A stretch of DNA of 64,000 bases from Girardinichthys multiradiatus (taxonomy: Eukaryota; Chordata; Actinopteri; Cyprinodontiformes; Goodeidae). Shown piece after piece: positions 1 to 10,653 of this stretch. The notes beneath the pieces were generated by a model. It made no database searches, was not told the origin of the DNA, and saw only the letters and a list, made by a program, of their open reading frames with translations. The DNA lies in contig NC_061804.1 of assembly GCF_021462225.1 (NCBI RefSeq), positions 13,274,740 to 13,338,739 of the forward strand. Direction: 5' to 3'. Numbering within the stretch: position 1 is the stretch's first letter; each line of letters begins with the position of its first letter. Made by a program: the position numbers and the translations under genes.

Positions 1-705
1 GTGTTCTGAAAACAAACCTTTTTTATAAATGATTTTCAAAGTTTCCCCATCATCTGTGAGACATAAAATCTTTACCAATGTGATCTAAAGGATAAAGTCA
101 TAAATAAAATAGAAAAATTAAGCTAAGGATTTGTTTAGTGAACCAGTTGAAGATGTGGTTCCAGTGCCGTTTTTAAGTCCACCAGATATATCCCAAATCT
201 ATATAACATTTAATGCTTGTTGGGCTTCACTGTGCAATCCATGCTCACGTCTTTATGCAAAACAGCTGAATTACTCAAGTGGGCTTCATTGCAATTTAAG
301 ATGTCACTGATGGATACCATTTCAAATGAATTAGTTACAGCATTTCAAATGAATTACTTACAGCTGGATGGAAGGAAAGTGCTGTTTATTTCTCTGCTTG
401 CTAATTTTGTTACTTTGCTTCACTCTTTTTGCTGCTCACTCATCTGCAGTCATTCTCTTCATGTTAAATAATTGTCTGAGTAAGTGATTGCAAGGTTGTA
501 CTAAAGGCCACTTTAGAAAGAATTGTCTGCTCAGGTGGTCAACTAGTGACCTTACTGTGAGAAATGGCTGTCTAATGACTAAACAGCTCTCTGCAAAACA
601 CTTATACCTAAGTGGAATCTTAAGACTTGGAAATTCCTTGCATGTGTTAGTTTCTGTAAATGATCACCACAATGATATGTTGTATAATCTCAAAGGTGAT
701 GCAGA
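1..705. other. Intronic or noncoding sequence, no element recognised
   Basis: The sequence is AT-rich and apparently unique. The open frames here (the longest is 118 residues, at 488-844) run into the adjacent SINE and lack recognisable domains or exon signals. Confidence 0.5.
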
Positions 706-948
706 GTTGTGCTTCACAGTGGTACAGTTAGCATTGTTGCCTTGCAGCATGAAGGTCCTGGGTTTAAATCCTGGCCTGGGATTATTCTGCACAAACTTTG
801 CATGTTCTCCCCATCCATGCATGACTTCACCCTGGGTACTCTAGCTTCTTCCCACAGTCCAATCACATGACTGTTAGGTTAATTAGTTAATCTAAATTGC
901 CCTTAGCTGTGAATGTGTATGTGCGGGAATGTGTGTTTGCCCTGTGTG
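706..948 (+). repeat. tRNA-headed SINE, 5' part (interrupted by Tc1 copy 1)
   Basis: This closely parallels the intact SINE at 57918. Both have a B-box-like stretch (here tcctgggtttaaatcctgg) and then the body motifs tttgcatgttctcccc, tcccacagtcca and tgttaggttaatt. The sequence stops at the TA where Tc1 copy 1 begins and resumes at 2563. Confidence 0.8.
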
Positions 949-950
949 TA

Positions 951-2560
951 CAGGTCCTTCTCAAAATATTAGCATATTGTGATAAAGTTCATTATTTTCC
1001 ATAATGTCATGATGAAAATTTAACATTCATATATTTTAGATTCATTGCACACTAACTGAAATATTTCAAGTCTTTTATTGTCTTAATACGGATGATTTTG
1101 GCATACAGCTCATGAAAACCCAAAATTCCTATCTCACAAAATTAGCATATTTCATCCGACCAATAAAAGAAAAGTGTTTTTAATACAAAAAATGTCAACC
1201 TTCAAATAATCATGTACAGTTATGCACTCAATACTTGGTCGGGTATCCTTTTGCAGAAATGACTGCTTCAATGCGGCGTGGCATGGAGGCAATCAGCCTG
1301 TGGCACTGCTGAGGTCTTATGGAGGCCCAGGATGCTTCGATAGCGGCCTTTAGCTCATCCAGAGTGTTGGGTCTTGAGTCTCTCAACGTTCTCTTCACAA
1401 TATCCCACAGATTCTCTATGGGGTTCAGGTCAGGAGAGTTGGCAGGCCAATTGAGCACAGTGATACCATGGTCAGTAAACCATTTACCAGTGGTTTTGAC
1501 ACTGTGAGCAGGCGCCAGGTCGTGCTGAAAAATGAAATCTTCATCTCCATAAAGCTTTTCAGCAGATGGAAGCATGGAGTGCTCCAAAATCTCCTGATAG
1601 CTAGCTGCATTGACCCTGCCCTTGATAAAACACAGTGGACCAACACCAGCAGCTGACACGGCACCCCAGACCATCACTGACTGTGGGTACTTGACACTGG
1701 ACTTCTGGCATTTTGGCATTTCCTTCTCCCCAGTCTTCCTCCAGACTCTGGCACCTTGATTTCCGAATGACATGCAGAATTTGCTTTCATCCGAAAAAAG
1801 TACTTTGGACCACTGAGCAACAGTCCAGTGCTGCTTCTCTGTAGCCCAGGTCAGGCGCTTCTGCTGCTGTTTCTGGTTCAAAAGTGGCTTGACCTGGTGA
1901 ATGCGGCACCTGTAGCCCATTTCCTGCACACGCCTGTGCACGGTGGCTCTGGATGTTTCTACTCCAGACTCAGTCCACTGCTTCCGCAGGTCCCCCAAGG
2001 TCTGGAATCGGCCCTTCTCCACAATCTTCCTCAGGGTCCGGTCACCTCTTCTAGTTGTGCAGCGTTTTCTGCCACACTTTTTCCTTCCCACAGACTTCCC
2101 ACTGAGGTGCCTTGATACAGCACTCTGGGAACAGCCTATTCGTTCAGAAATTTCTTTCTGTGTCTTACCCTCTTGCTTGAGGGTGTCAATAGTGGCCTTC
2201 TGGACAGCAGTCAGGTCGGCAGTCTTATCCATGATTGGGGTTTTGAGTGATGAACCAGGCTGGGAGTTTTAAAGGCCTCAGGAATCTTTTGCAGGTGTTT
2301 AGAGTTAACTCGTTGATTCAGATGATTAGGTTCATAGCTCGTTTAGAGACCCTTTTAATGATATGCTAATTTTGTGACATAGGAATTTTGGGTTTTCATG
2401 AGCTGTATGCCAAAATCATCCGTATTAAGACAATAAAAGACCTGAAATATTTCAGTCAGTGTGCAATGAATCTAAAATATATGAATGTTAAATTTTCATC
2501 ATGACATTATGGAAAATAATGAACTTTATCACAATATGCTAATATTTTGAGAAGGACCTG
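951..2560 (-). mobile_element. Full-length Tc1-type transposon, copy 1 (1,610 bp)
   Basis: The element starts CAGGTCCTTCTCAAAATATT and ends with the matching inverted sequence (...GAGAAGGACCTG). The terminal inverted repeats are about 200 bp each (951-1150 and 2361-2560). It is flanked by TA at 949-950 and 2561-2562, the standard Tc1/mariner target duplication. It lies inside an older SINE whose halves continue on both sides. Its only gene is an uninterrupted transposase on the minus strand. Two other copies of the same length are at 27622 and 54529. Confidence 0.95.
1228..2232 (-). CDS. Tc1 family transposase, intact ORF (334 aa)
   Basis: This is a cut-and-paste transposase of the IS630/Tc1/mariner superfamily, inserting at TA. 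Residues 1-60 form a paired-like helix-turn-helix region containing SERIGCSQSAVSRHL. A basic GRPR-like stretch, VGRKKCGRKRCTTRR, follows and may also act as a nuclear signal. The catalytic triad is visible: Asp in LFSDESKF, Asp in FQHDLAPAHS and Glu in NPIENLW. Thirty-four residues separate the last two, giving DD34E. The length is typical for Tc1 transposases. No stop or frameshift is present from the Met to the terminal TKY. The first residues are MDKTAD where copies 2 and 3 have MGKTAD. An open frame with an intact triad suggests a recent and possibly still competent copy; activity is not shown. Confidence 0.93.
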   Translation of the reverse strand: MDKTADLTAVQKATIDTLKQEGKTQKEISERIGCSQSAVSRHLSGKSVGRKKCGRKRCTTRRGDRTLRKIVEKGRFQTLGDLRKQWTESGVETSRATVHRRVQEMGYRCRIHQVKPLLNQKQQQKRLTWATEKQHWTVAQWSKVLFSDESKFCMSFGNQGARVWRKTGEKEMPKCQKSSVKYPQSVMVWGAVSAAGVGPLCFIKGRVNAASYQEILEHSMLPSAEKLYGDEDFIFQHDLAPAHSVKTTGKWFTDHGITVLNWPANSPDLNPIENLWDIVKRTLRDSRPNTLDELKAAIEASWASIRPQQCHRLIASMPRRIEAVISAKGYPTKY

Positions 2561-2562
2561 TA

Positions 2563-2685
2563 TATGTGACGGCTGTTGACCTGCACAGGGCGCATCCTGT
2601 CTCTTGGCCATTGACCGCTGGAGATAGGCACCAGCCCCTCTGCAAACCCGCAAGGACAAACAGGTATAGACAATAAATGAATGTT
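2563..2685 (+). repeat. tRNA-headed SINE, 3' part (interrupted by Tc1 copy 1)
   Basis: This continues the SINE cut at 948, with the motifs gttgacctg...cagggcgcatcctgtctctt and gctggagataggcaccagcccc in the same order as the SINE at 57918-58287. It has more substitutions than that copy, so it is older. No clear target duplication was found. Confidence 0.8.
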
Positions 2686-4107
2686 TAACAATGTTTTTGT
2701 TGAAATGTTATACAACAGGAATGCGTGATTTGGCAAGTCTTTCATGGAGGCAGCAATTTTTATTAATCAAAAAACTCATTCCCGCCTTTTTTTTTTACCT
2801 GCAGCCAGGAAGTTGTTTAAACTGGGCCTGATTAATACTTTAACACAAGGTTTTTCATAAGGCCTCAAGCATCACATAAGATAATTATATGCCAATAATA
2901 AATCAATATACACAAAGAGTTTGATAGAAGTTATAAAGGCAATACAACCCCATGTTTCACACATTACCTGTTTGTTTTGTTTGTTCATTACCTTGTTCCC
3001 AGATGACAACTCACCAGTCAGATAACAGCAGCTACTGATGCACGCATGAAATGTTGTAATAGTTGTCTTATCTAGTCCAATGTAATAATATCCACTGTGG
3101 CCAGAGCTGGTGACTGCTGGCTTATCTGTGCAAGGCATGGGATGTTATTCTTCTGTGTATACGATTTGGTTCGCTGGCAGAGAGGATGATAATTGAAATC
3201 CTGAGTGGCAGGTCACTTTCATGGTAAACAAACACTGCATTCTCAAGCTTCAATAATTGCTTATGAAGAATAGCTACAGTATTGTCTGCAAAAAAAGGAC
3301 AAAAAAGACATTTGCAAAAATGAGCATAGAAAGAAAATGAATCCAAATGTGTTTCTATCCTGCAGGGTAATTCGCCATGGAACGATGCACCAGTGGTTGG
3401 CCATGGCGCCTCAACAGAGCAAAAACATACTGCCTACCCTAACTGACACACTAGATTTCAGGCCCCAGAGCTTACAAAGTGACTTCCATCTCTGCCTTCT
3501 TTTTTAGCGTAACTAGCTCAATGAAGCAACCATCCCTACAGCTAGATCTCATCTCTCCCAGCCTGTTCTTTATGGTGTCCCCAGAGCCTCAACCTAGCTC
3601 TCCGAGCCATCTGCATGTTCCTCTTCTTTTCCCCCTCTGCTCCTCTGCTTTGCCACCTTCCCTTCCCACTCTTCCCTCTTTCTGCCCTTACTAGTTATTC
3701 ACTCATCCGCTTCATTCTATGTCCCTCAGTCCCTCCTCTACTCGCCCATGTCCTCTTATTTTGCTTTTGCACTGATTTGCACAAATTGTCTTTCCAGTAG
3801 GTGCTAAGCGCTGTTTTGCATAAAAAGTTGGAAAATGTTTGAACAGATTTTGATGGAAAAAAAGTTAATTTAAGAATAGCTTTGTACTTTAAAAAACCTA
3901 TTTATTAGTTAAATGGTTTACAGTGCAGCCTATTTATTGGCAACCATGTTAAAGAGATGTAAAAAGCCTTAGAATAAATTAAACTATTATTGCAATAATT
4001 TTATTATAATCTGACACTGAACATTTTTGAAAAATCCTACCCGAGTGTGTGTAGTGTGTCAAAATGTCCATCTTAGGTAATTGTTTTTGATGGCATCACT
4101 GTTAAAC
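2686..4107. other. Noncoding stretch with a pyrimidine-rich tract
   Basis: No gene or mobile element was recognised. Bases 3530-3730 are strongly C+T-rich on the plus strand (runs such as cttcttttccccctctgctc). This creates low-complexity Ser/Pro/Leu/Phe open frames that do not look like real protein. Confidence 0.5.
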
Positions 4108-4425
4108 AGTGATGCAATGAGTACTGTTGTCTTTTTCAGCAAGATTGAGGTTTGATTCCTTGTTAGTGCATTTCTGTAAAGAGTTTAAATGTCTTCCATG
4201 TGTTTCAAAATACGCAAGTTAGATCAATTTGTCATTGTAAATTGGCCTTAGCTCTAAATGTGTCCATGCATAAATGTTTGGCCCGTTTGTCTCTGCATTG
4301 GCCTGTGATGGACAGGTGGTCTGTGCAGGGTTTTCCTACACCCTTTGCCTACTGACTGACTAAAGATGGGTACCAGTGTCCCTGTAAGAGACAATTACGT
4401 AGACAGTAGAAAATAGATGGATGGA
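4108..4425 (+). repeat. Decayed SINE of the 57918 family
   Basis: Blocks in the same order as the intact SINE are recognisable: a degraded head (gaggtttgattcctt), aattggccttagctc, ggcctgtgatggacaggtgg and aagatgggtaccagtgtcc, ending in atagatggatgg. Many substitutions and small gaps show an old insertion. Confidence 0.6.
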
Positions 4426-4649
4426 AAATCATTGATTCCTCATTTTTGTATTTCCTTTTAATTTTTTTAATGGATTTTTTTTTCAATTGATATTTTGTTT
4501 TTAATTTGATTAGTGTTTTTAGGAACTTCTTATTAGAAATCCATGACTTTCTGTTTGCCTGCGGTATAAGCATAATGGGACACAAAGCCCATTTCATTTA
4601 GCCACTGGTCACTAGGCTGGACGAGGACCTATATTTATTTTGCAAATGA

Positions 4650-5086
4650 GTAGGATGACAAATTGGCAAAGAAAATCTTCAGAGCTCACTCTTCGAGAAC
4701 TGCAGCAAATGCAGCACCAGGTCTCGTTTGATACTACCTACAGTAGTATCTACCTAATGCCCTAACATGCATGGTGTTTGCAAGTATAAAAGTAAATGCT
4801 TTAGTAAAATGACACTAAGATTGATCTTTTAAGAAGCAAAAATTTCAGGGTGGCATTAAGGCATTAAAGTCTAAATACTTGCCCACTATTAAGTATGGTG
4901 AGGGATCAGTGATGCTGTAGGCTGCCTTGTTTTCCAAAACCTATGGGAGCACTGTTAGTTTATGGCATCCTGAACTCAAGGAGACTTTAAATAATGGATT
5001 CTGCCAGTAAACTGAACATGGCTCCACATTCTGTCATTCAGCAGCATAATGATCCAAGTAAGGCCAAATTAACACCATGATGACAC
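4650..5086 (+). pseudogene. Tc1-like transposase relict, 5' segment
   Basis: Translating with stops and frame breaks ignored gives Tc1-like blocks: near 4880-4940 KYLPTIKYGEGSVML, corresponding to the usual P-T-V-K-Y/H-G-G-G-S-V-M-L-W block, and near 5028-5070 a block like QHNDPSKA, corresponding to the second catalytic Asp. The open frame is destroyed. It is interrupted at 5087 by a hAT-type element and resumes at 7044. Confidence 0.6.
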
Positions 5087-7035
5087 CAGGCGCGTAGTTA
5101 GACCTGGGCTTCCGGGGCAGAAGCCCCGGATGTTTTCTGAATAGTCCCGGACTTCTTGATAGAAGAAATTTAAAAGTATTAAAAATATGCAGCCACAACA
5201 TGGTATTGGACTTCACCTTTTTATTTTAAAACAATACATTTTTCAATTGCGTTCCCTATAATCAGGTCCCAGTCCACCTAACCTGACAATGAGTTAAAAG
5301 GAGAAGACAAAAAATAGCTATTTGCGCACTCGCGGCACCGCGAATGCGCAACTACACGCACAGCCAGAGACGGACTCCATTCTGGAGAAGTCCAGGTCGA
5401 CCTGCCTCATTCATTACCTGAAAAGTTACACTGAGCGCCACGAACGGAGCTCATTTCAGAGCAACCGCGGAGCCAACCGAACAGTGGGAGCCTGGTGGGT
5501 GTGTGTGTACAGGAATAGGTGGAAGCCAAGCGGTATAACCCAGACGAAGATAGCGGTAAAACCTGAATGCTGACTCGAAATGGGCTAATTGTAAGTTACA
5601 GCTAATCACTGATTCACCCAGCAAGACATGAGGTGGAGGTTCACTCTAATGAGCATCTTCAGGGTCATGATGAGGGACTTTCACCTGAGCCCACAGGTGA
5701 AGTTAAATGATCTGGCTGTGATCACATTATGATCTTGCATCATAATGTGAAAATATCTGGTCCTTTACTTCAGTCAAAATAAAAGCATTTAATCCTAACA
5801 TATCTGAACAAATTAAAAAGTCCTTTAGATCAACAGATTGATCTCATGGCTGCAGACAGTCTTATAGTCTAGTTAAACATGTCAACCAGAAAAAGTGTTG
5901 CTCAATAAACCAGGAAAATATCTCCTCCTGCCAGTAAGATGTAGTAGAAAGCGCAAAAGTAAACCTCTCTCTTCTCTTTCATATCGTCTGTGCTGATTCT
6001 AAACATACAGCTCTGGCCTTAAAGATGCAGCATAATTAAAAAATAAATCATAGCAATTAATCCCAGGTGGACCATTGATTAATTAATTATTAAATTTTTC
6101 TGAATTACACATGTAATATTAAATAAACTAAACTAAACAAGGATACAGTTTTACTGAAGGTGAGACATACATACCATATGTATACAGTTCTTAATAACTG
6201 TAATATTAGTACTGATAAGGTCCAGGATGAGGCTCTATGCTATATTTTAAACACTACAACTTAACACCCTTTCCTCTCAAAGTGTTTAATAGTAAGAACT
6301 GCACTAATGTCTCACATGTTCAGTGCAGGCCAAATTTCTTCAGAAGGGGGATGAAGGGCTGAAAAGATGGCGGGAAAAGTGTTCCCTTTTACCGCCATTT
6401 CAGCCCTTCTCCCCCTTCTCCCCCTTCATTATAAAAGAAAGAACAATTTTAATAAAATGTTTCGAAAGCTCTTGGCATAATAAAATAAACGTGTTTTAGG
6501 ATTTCACCATTTGACTAAGATTTAGGAAAATCAACTTTATACCATTTTCCTTTTTTCAAATGTAAAAAATTAAGACGATGGAGCCTCAGGAGTGGAACAC
6601 TTTGATGAGAATGTAACGTTTAAAAAGGTAATTTATGTAGATGACAAAAGAAGCACATTTATCTGGCCTAAAGTAAACATTTCTGAGTTTAAGAAAAACT
6701 TTTGTCAGCAAAAATTCAGATTAAGTTCTTTTCTAAATATTTCAAAATGTGTCATTATTTGCTTCAGCAAAATGGTTTCTCATCAGGCCTAAACTCTGTT
6801 TCTCTTTCTCCTTCATTCAACTTCTAACAAAAATAAAAAGTAAAATTATTGCAAACCTTTTTTGTTTGATTCACAATAATTGACATTCAGTGTAAAACCA
6901 GTCGAGACAGAGAACTGGTACAATATCTCCTATATTATTTTAATTTTAAAGTACCTATAGATTGTCTTATTGAAATCTAAATATTTTGGATTTGGGCTAA
7001 AGCCCCCAACGTTTGAGACCCTAAAAACGCCCCTG
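5087..7035. mobile_element. Non-autonomous hAT-type DNA transposon (1,949 bp)
   Basis: The element is flanked by a perfect 8-bp duplication, gatgacac, at 5079-5086 and 7036-7043. Its ends are short inverted repeats: CAGGCGCGTAG on the left, and CAGGGGCGTT read inward from the right. An 8-bp duplication with CAG termini is the hAT signature. The left subterminal region (5315-5500) is CpG-rich, unlike the rest. The longest internal open frames are 66-83 residues with no transposase motif, so it is non-autonomous. Nested inside is a strong hairpin at 6343-6416. It sits inside a Tc1 transposase relict and so is younger than that relict. Confidence 0.82.
6343..6416. repeat. Imperfect hairpin inside the hAT element
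   Basis: The left arm around 6353-6373 (gaagggctgaaaagatggcg) pairs with the right arm around 6392-6410 (ccgccatttcagcccttc), with a small mismatch and a loop of about 20 bases. G-rich and C-rich flanks (gaaggggg and tcccccttc) extend the stem. It is the strongest local inverted repeat noticed in this region. Confidence 0.75.
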
Positions 7036-7043
7036 GATGACAC

Positions 7044-7240
7044 CAGACAGAAAATCATTCTTCTTCTGTGGCCACCACAGTTTTCAGTGCCTAAATCCTA
7101 GAGAAAAGCTGTGGGTGAACCTCAAGAGAAGAGAGCAAGATGGAAGACCAATGACTTTGATTATCCAGAGAGAAATTGTCAAAGATCACTTGCTTTTGTA
7201 TGCTACAGCATTTTATTTCCAAGTTATTATTTGACCTCAA
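7044..7240 (+). pseudogene. Tc1-like transposase relict, 3' segment
   Basis: This continues the relict cut at 5087. The block C-L-N-P-R-E-K-L-W-V-N-L-K corresponds to the conserved Tc1 block [11 protein letters not shown] carrying the catalytic Glu, which survives here. The upstream and downstream halves join at the gatgacac duplication. Confidence 0.65.
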
Positions 7241-9376
7241 ATTAAAGGATGGATTTTTCCACAATTTTCATTGTGAGGTTATGCCACTGCAATAAAAGAT
7301 TAGTTTATTTTAGACACTTTATCAACATTTTTATCAGAGGATTTAATAAATATGGCTGGTTGGTACATCAACCTGGTCTTTTTGTTTTAGTCAGTCTTTC
7401 TATAGTGTTTTATATTTTATATCTATCCAGCCCCTGAGTTTTAGTGACTCACTCCGTCTTTAATCCTTTTAAATTGAACCTCAGTGTTAAGTTGCTTATT
7501 AATTAGGACAAACAGAAGTTATCTTCATGTATTATGCGATTTTGTCTGCTTTCAGAGAAATTTTACCCTAAAGACATTTCTACCCCCCTTCCTTTTGTTG
7601 GATTCCATCTTTAATGTCATTCTTTGACTTTATACTCCTATCCTCGGGTACTTTTCACTCCCTTTTGTTTTTCTTGCCTGGCTGTATTATTCTCTGTCCC
7701 TTACCTTCTCTTTGTCTTTTGTGATGCTGTAGGCGAGACCTATCTAGAGAGTTGGAGCTTCAAATGCTCCCTCCCTTCCCCAGCTTCCAGTCCAGCATAA
7801 TATGACTGTCCCTCCCTATCTGTCCTTCAACGGGCCTGCAATAATCTGTCTAACTCAAAGAGACACTCTGTCTCCTGAGTTTTGTGATGGTGATTCAGGC
7901 CACTGCATTGCCTCCTCAAACGGCTCACAGCTGTAGAAACCAGTGTATTCACTTATCTTGCTTTGTGGTAATTTAATATTATTATTCTGAGTATCCCTGT
8001 GAATGTCCATGGGATCTGTTACAAAGATTTGTTTTTGGAATTTCTTCTATTTTTAGCAATTCAGCAGAGATAGAATGTATTTGTGTGACACTGAACTATG
8101 AAAAACCTGTTACACATACCTAATGGTACAATAATGAGCAGCAAAGTTTCCTGTTATTGCATTGTGAGAATTCTGTGTTATAGATTAAATATGCTTTATC
8201 TTTAGAAATATCACCTGCCAGAACCAGCAGCGGTACACAGATTTTGATATTGTGAAACCTTTTTTGTAGCTCATAAATGGGTTATGTTGCTTTAGCAGTT
8301 GCAAAAGCTTGTCTTTTATTTGTCTGTCACTTGGGCAAATTTGCTTCTTGAAGAATTCAGCCAGATAAATTTTACCTTCTGTTTGTCTGCCTAACAACAC
8401 ATTGGTGCTACAATCCTCGAAACCAAGACTGAAAAACTTTATGGAAAAGAAATTATGGCCAAAAGTCAAGTTGATGTGGAAAATAAGTGTGATGGTCATT
8501 TATCACAAATATTGAAGAACTGTTCAGCAGTTAACAGCAATATAAAAACTACAGAACACACTCACAACAATATTTACCTTCCTACATGCTTAGCACAAGG
8601 CAAAAATCCATTAATGGTTTTCAAAAACATTTTACCTGTATTGACCTTGGAAGCATTAACCAGAGTTTTGGACTCCTGCTTTTCTTTTATAATATTGGTA
8701 CATAGGTGACTAGTCCACAATGTACTAAGAAAAACCAACCTTCAGAAACCAGCTGTTGCCACAAAATTCCAACCAGCTGGCATACCCGACTAAAAAGATA
8801 CCAAGGATTCTCTGTGTTCATTCCTCCATCCTCAAGTCTCCATATAACGGATTGATAGGGTCCCATCTCCATCATGCCATCAGTCTATTCTTTCAAACCT
8901 GGAGTATCTGTTTCCCAGTGTCCCGGGATAAGCCTGGCAGCCAGAAATTATGCTTTTCCAACTTCCTGTATCAGCTAATTGTGCTGCAGTTAGGTGTAAA
9001 CAGGAATAATTGGTGGACATTCAGTTTGTGTTGTTATTTTTATATTTTTGTACTCCTATAACACGGTTAAACAGCTAACAGTATTTTAAAGACAATCTCT
9101 ATGACAAATTAGGAAATTCATTGTATGAAGCTTGTAAGATGCTCTTTATCTAAACTCCTGCACCTGATTTACAAGCACCTTCCCACTTTAGATACTTGTG
9201 GCACAATTGTTTTAATTTATCAATTAGTAACTTTCTAGATTTTAATCCCAGAACTGTTAAAAAAAAAAAAAAGAATTCACAGTGTGGTGTGAAAAGTTAA
9301 AATCCCCTTGTGATCCCACAACAGATGCTTAGTATTAACATACCTGTATTTTTTGGTTTTATTTTCCTTTGTATAG
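7241..9376. other. Noncoding stretch, no element recognised
   Basis: The sequence is mixed AT-rich, with a C+T-rich patch near 7560-7860. Open frames reach 104 residues (8185-8499, minus) but show no domain, signal or splice context. Confidence 0.45.
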
Positions 9377-9556
9377 ACCAGTGATGTTCTCAATAGTTGT
9401 CTTGCATATATTAGATGATTCAATTAGATGATTCGTTGCTCCAACACACTTGAGTTCTGCAGTGGTCTGCTAATGGCTCATTCATTTATAAAGGGTGTGT
9501 TGAACCAGGAAAACATCTAAAACATGCAGCTCCAATGTCTGGGGCTGAACATCACT
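9377..9556. repeat. Decayed copy of the palindromic hAT-like MITE
   Basis: Blocks such as ttagatgattc, ctccaacacactt, gtgtgttgaaccaggaaaac and atctaaaacatgcagc follow the order of the well-preserved MITE at 32421. Termini and duplication are no longer clear. Confidence 0.5.
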
Positions 9557-9639
9557 CATGCAAATTTTTTTCAGTATTATAGTATATTGAGGTCCCGCAA
9601 TCCAGGTACATGCACATGTCTGGATTGTGATAAGGTCCC

Positions 9640-9758
9640 TCTAACCAGCTTCAAGCATCATCTTCACGGTGTATTTTGTTCTTATTCGGGGATTGATTCA
9701 CACATTTCATACCAAAACACATTCCTCTCTGGGACACGAACTCCATCCTAAATGGTAT
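9640..9758 (-). pseudogene. Sleeping Beauty-like Tc1 relict, part of transposase (left of LTR)
   Basis: Read on the minus strand this corresponds to the transposase segment after the DNA-binding domain. A parallel block occurs at 30220-30300 (shared gttgattcacacatttt-like and ctctgggaaac-like motifs). It is interrupted at 9759 by a solo LTR and resumes at 10201. Confidence 0.55.
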
Positions 9759-10196
9759 TGTAATGGAAAATTCTTTTAAAGTGCTCTGATATTCCCTTCA
9801 CCTCTCTCCTCTGACCTCTGTGTTTTATTAGTGTTCTGTTATTTAGAGCAGATGGACTCTAAATTCAAATGCTGGAGAGTTTTATGGTTAACACTTCCTG
9901 AAGTGTATATTTCAAGGGAAGGTAGATGGGTGCCCTCATAAATAACTTTGTTAACTCTGACCCGGGGAGGGTCTAGGGGCCATATTTCTAAAACTCTTTG
10001 CAGTTGAGATAACACTGTCATGTTCTGGTATAAATACTGTGTGTAAATGTTGATCGGGGCTCTGTTTCACTGACTAACCTCAGTGTCAGGGTCTTCAAAC
10101 GCTGAATGCCTTTGAATAAAACTTATAAGACAAAGTCCGGATTTTCTCTTGTTATGAGTCAACTTCTACCCACTTTGATAAGAAAATTCCACAACA
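9759..10196 (+). mobile_element. Solo LTR of an LTR retroelement (438 bp)
   Basis: The segment begins TGT and ends ACA and is flanked by a 4-bp duplication, gtat (9755-9758 and 10197-10200). It carries LTR-like signals in order: a TATA box, tataaata, at 10029-10036, and a polyadenylation signal, aataaa, at 10115-10120, about 80 bp later. Removing it and one gtat rejoins the two parts of a Sleeping Beauty-like relict. No internal retroelement genes are present, as expected after LTR-LTR recombination. The superfamily is not assigned; a 4-bp duplication is compatible with Gypsy or ERV-type elements. Confidence 0.7.
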
Positions 10197-10200
10197 GTAT

Positions 10201-10651
10201 AATGGCTGGACATTCTCATGGAGTTTATACTTGCTTTTAATTGTTTGAGCAGATGAGCACGGCACCTTTATTCATGTGGAAATTTTACCAAAGGATAAAC
10301 CAGACTTGTGGAGGTCTACAATGCTCTCTGTGATGTCCACAAGGACGCATTCAGTGTGTTAGATGTGTAGCCCTAAATGACATCTAAGTTACATTAATTT
10401 AACTAGACTTTTGTGAATCTAATCAGAAGCTCATAGAGCCATGACCTCTTTACTTTACTGCTTTTAGTGTATGTAAACTACTGAATTTGAAGAAACAAAC
10501 AAAAAAAAACATTTTAAATCTCTCTCTCATTATTGTGGAATTTAGGAAATAGTAAAACCTAAATAATTTTTTTGTAAAAACTGACCTTAATCAGGCAATA
10601 AGAAAATATCTGTTTTTCTTTATGCGGTGTATGTAAATGAGACTTCTGTTG
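10201..10651 (-). mobile_element. Sleeping Beauty-like Tc1 relict, transposase start and outer repeat
   Basis: On the minus strand, bases 10345-10260 translate to remnants like I-V-D-L-H-K-S-G-L-S-F-G-K-I-S, matching the N-terminal Tc1/Sleeping Beauty transposase block. Two copies of the direct repeat gtgtatgtaaa lie at about 10468 and 10628, some 160 bp apart. This is the IR/DR arrangement of Sleeping Beauty-type elements. The outer end is followed by TA at 10652-10653. The coding frame is destroyed. Confidence 0.7.
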
Positions 10652-10653
10652 TA

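Noticed and set aside
488..844. 118-residue open frame
   Set aside because: Its second half is translated SINE sequence; the first half has no recognisable feature.
1828..2272. Open frames of 95 and 109 residues opposite the Tc1 transposase (and equivalents in copies 2 and 3)
   Set aside because: They are antisense shadows of the transposase and recur in all three copies only because the copies are near-identical.
3479..3800. Ser/Pro/Leu-rich open frames
   Set aside because: They arise from a pyrimidine-rich low-complexity tract.
5322..5573. 83-residue GC-rich open frame inside the hAT element
   Set aside because: It shows no transposase or other domain; GC-rich DNA lowers stop frequency, so the frame may be chance.
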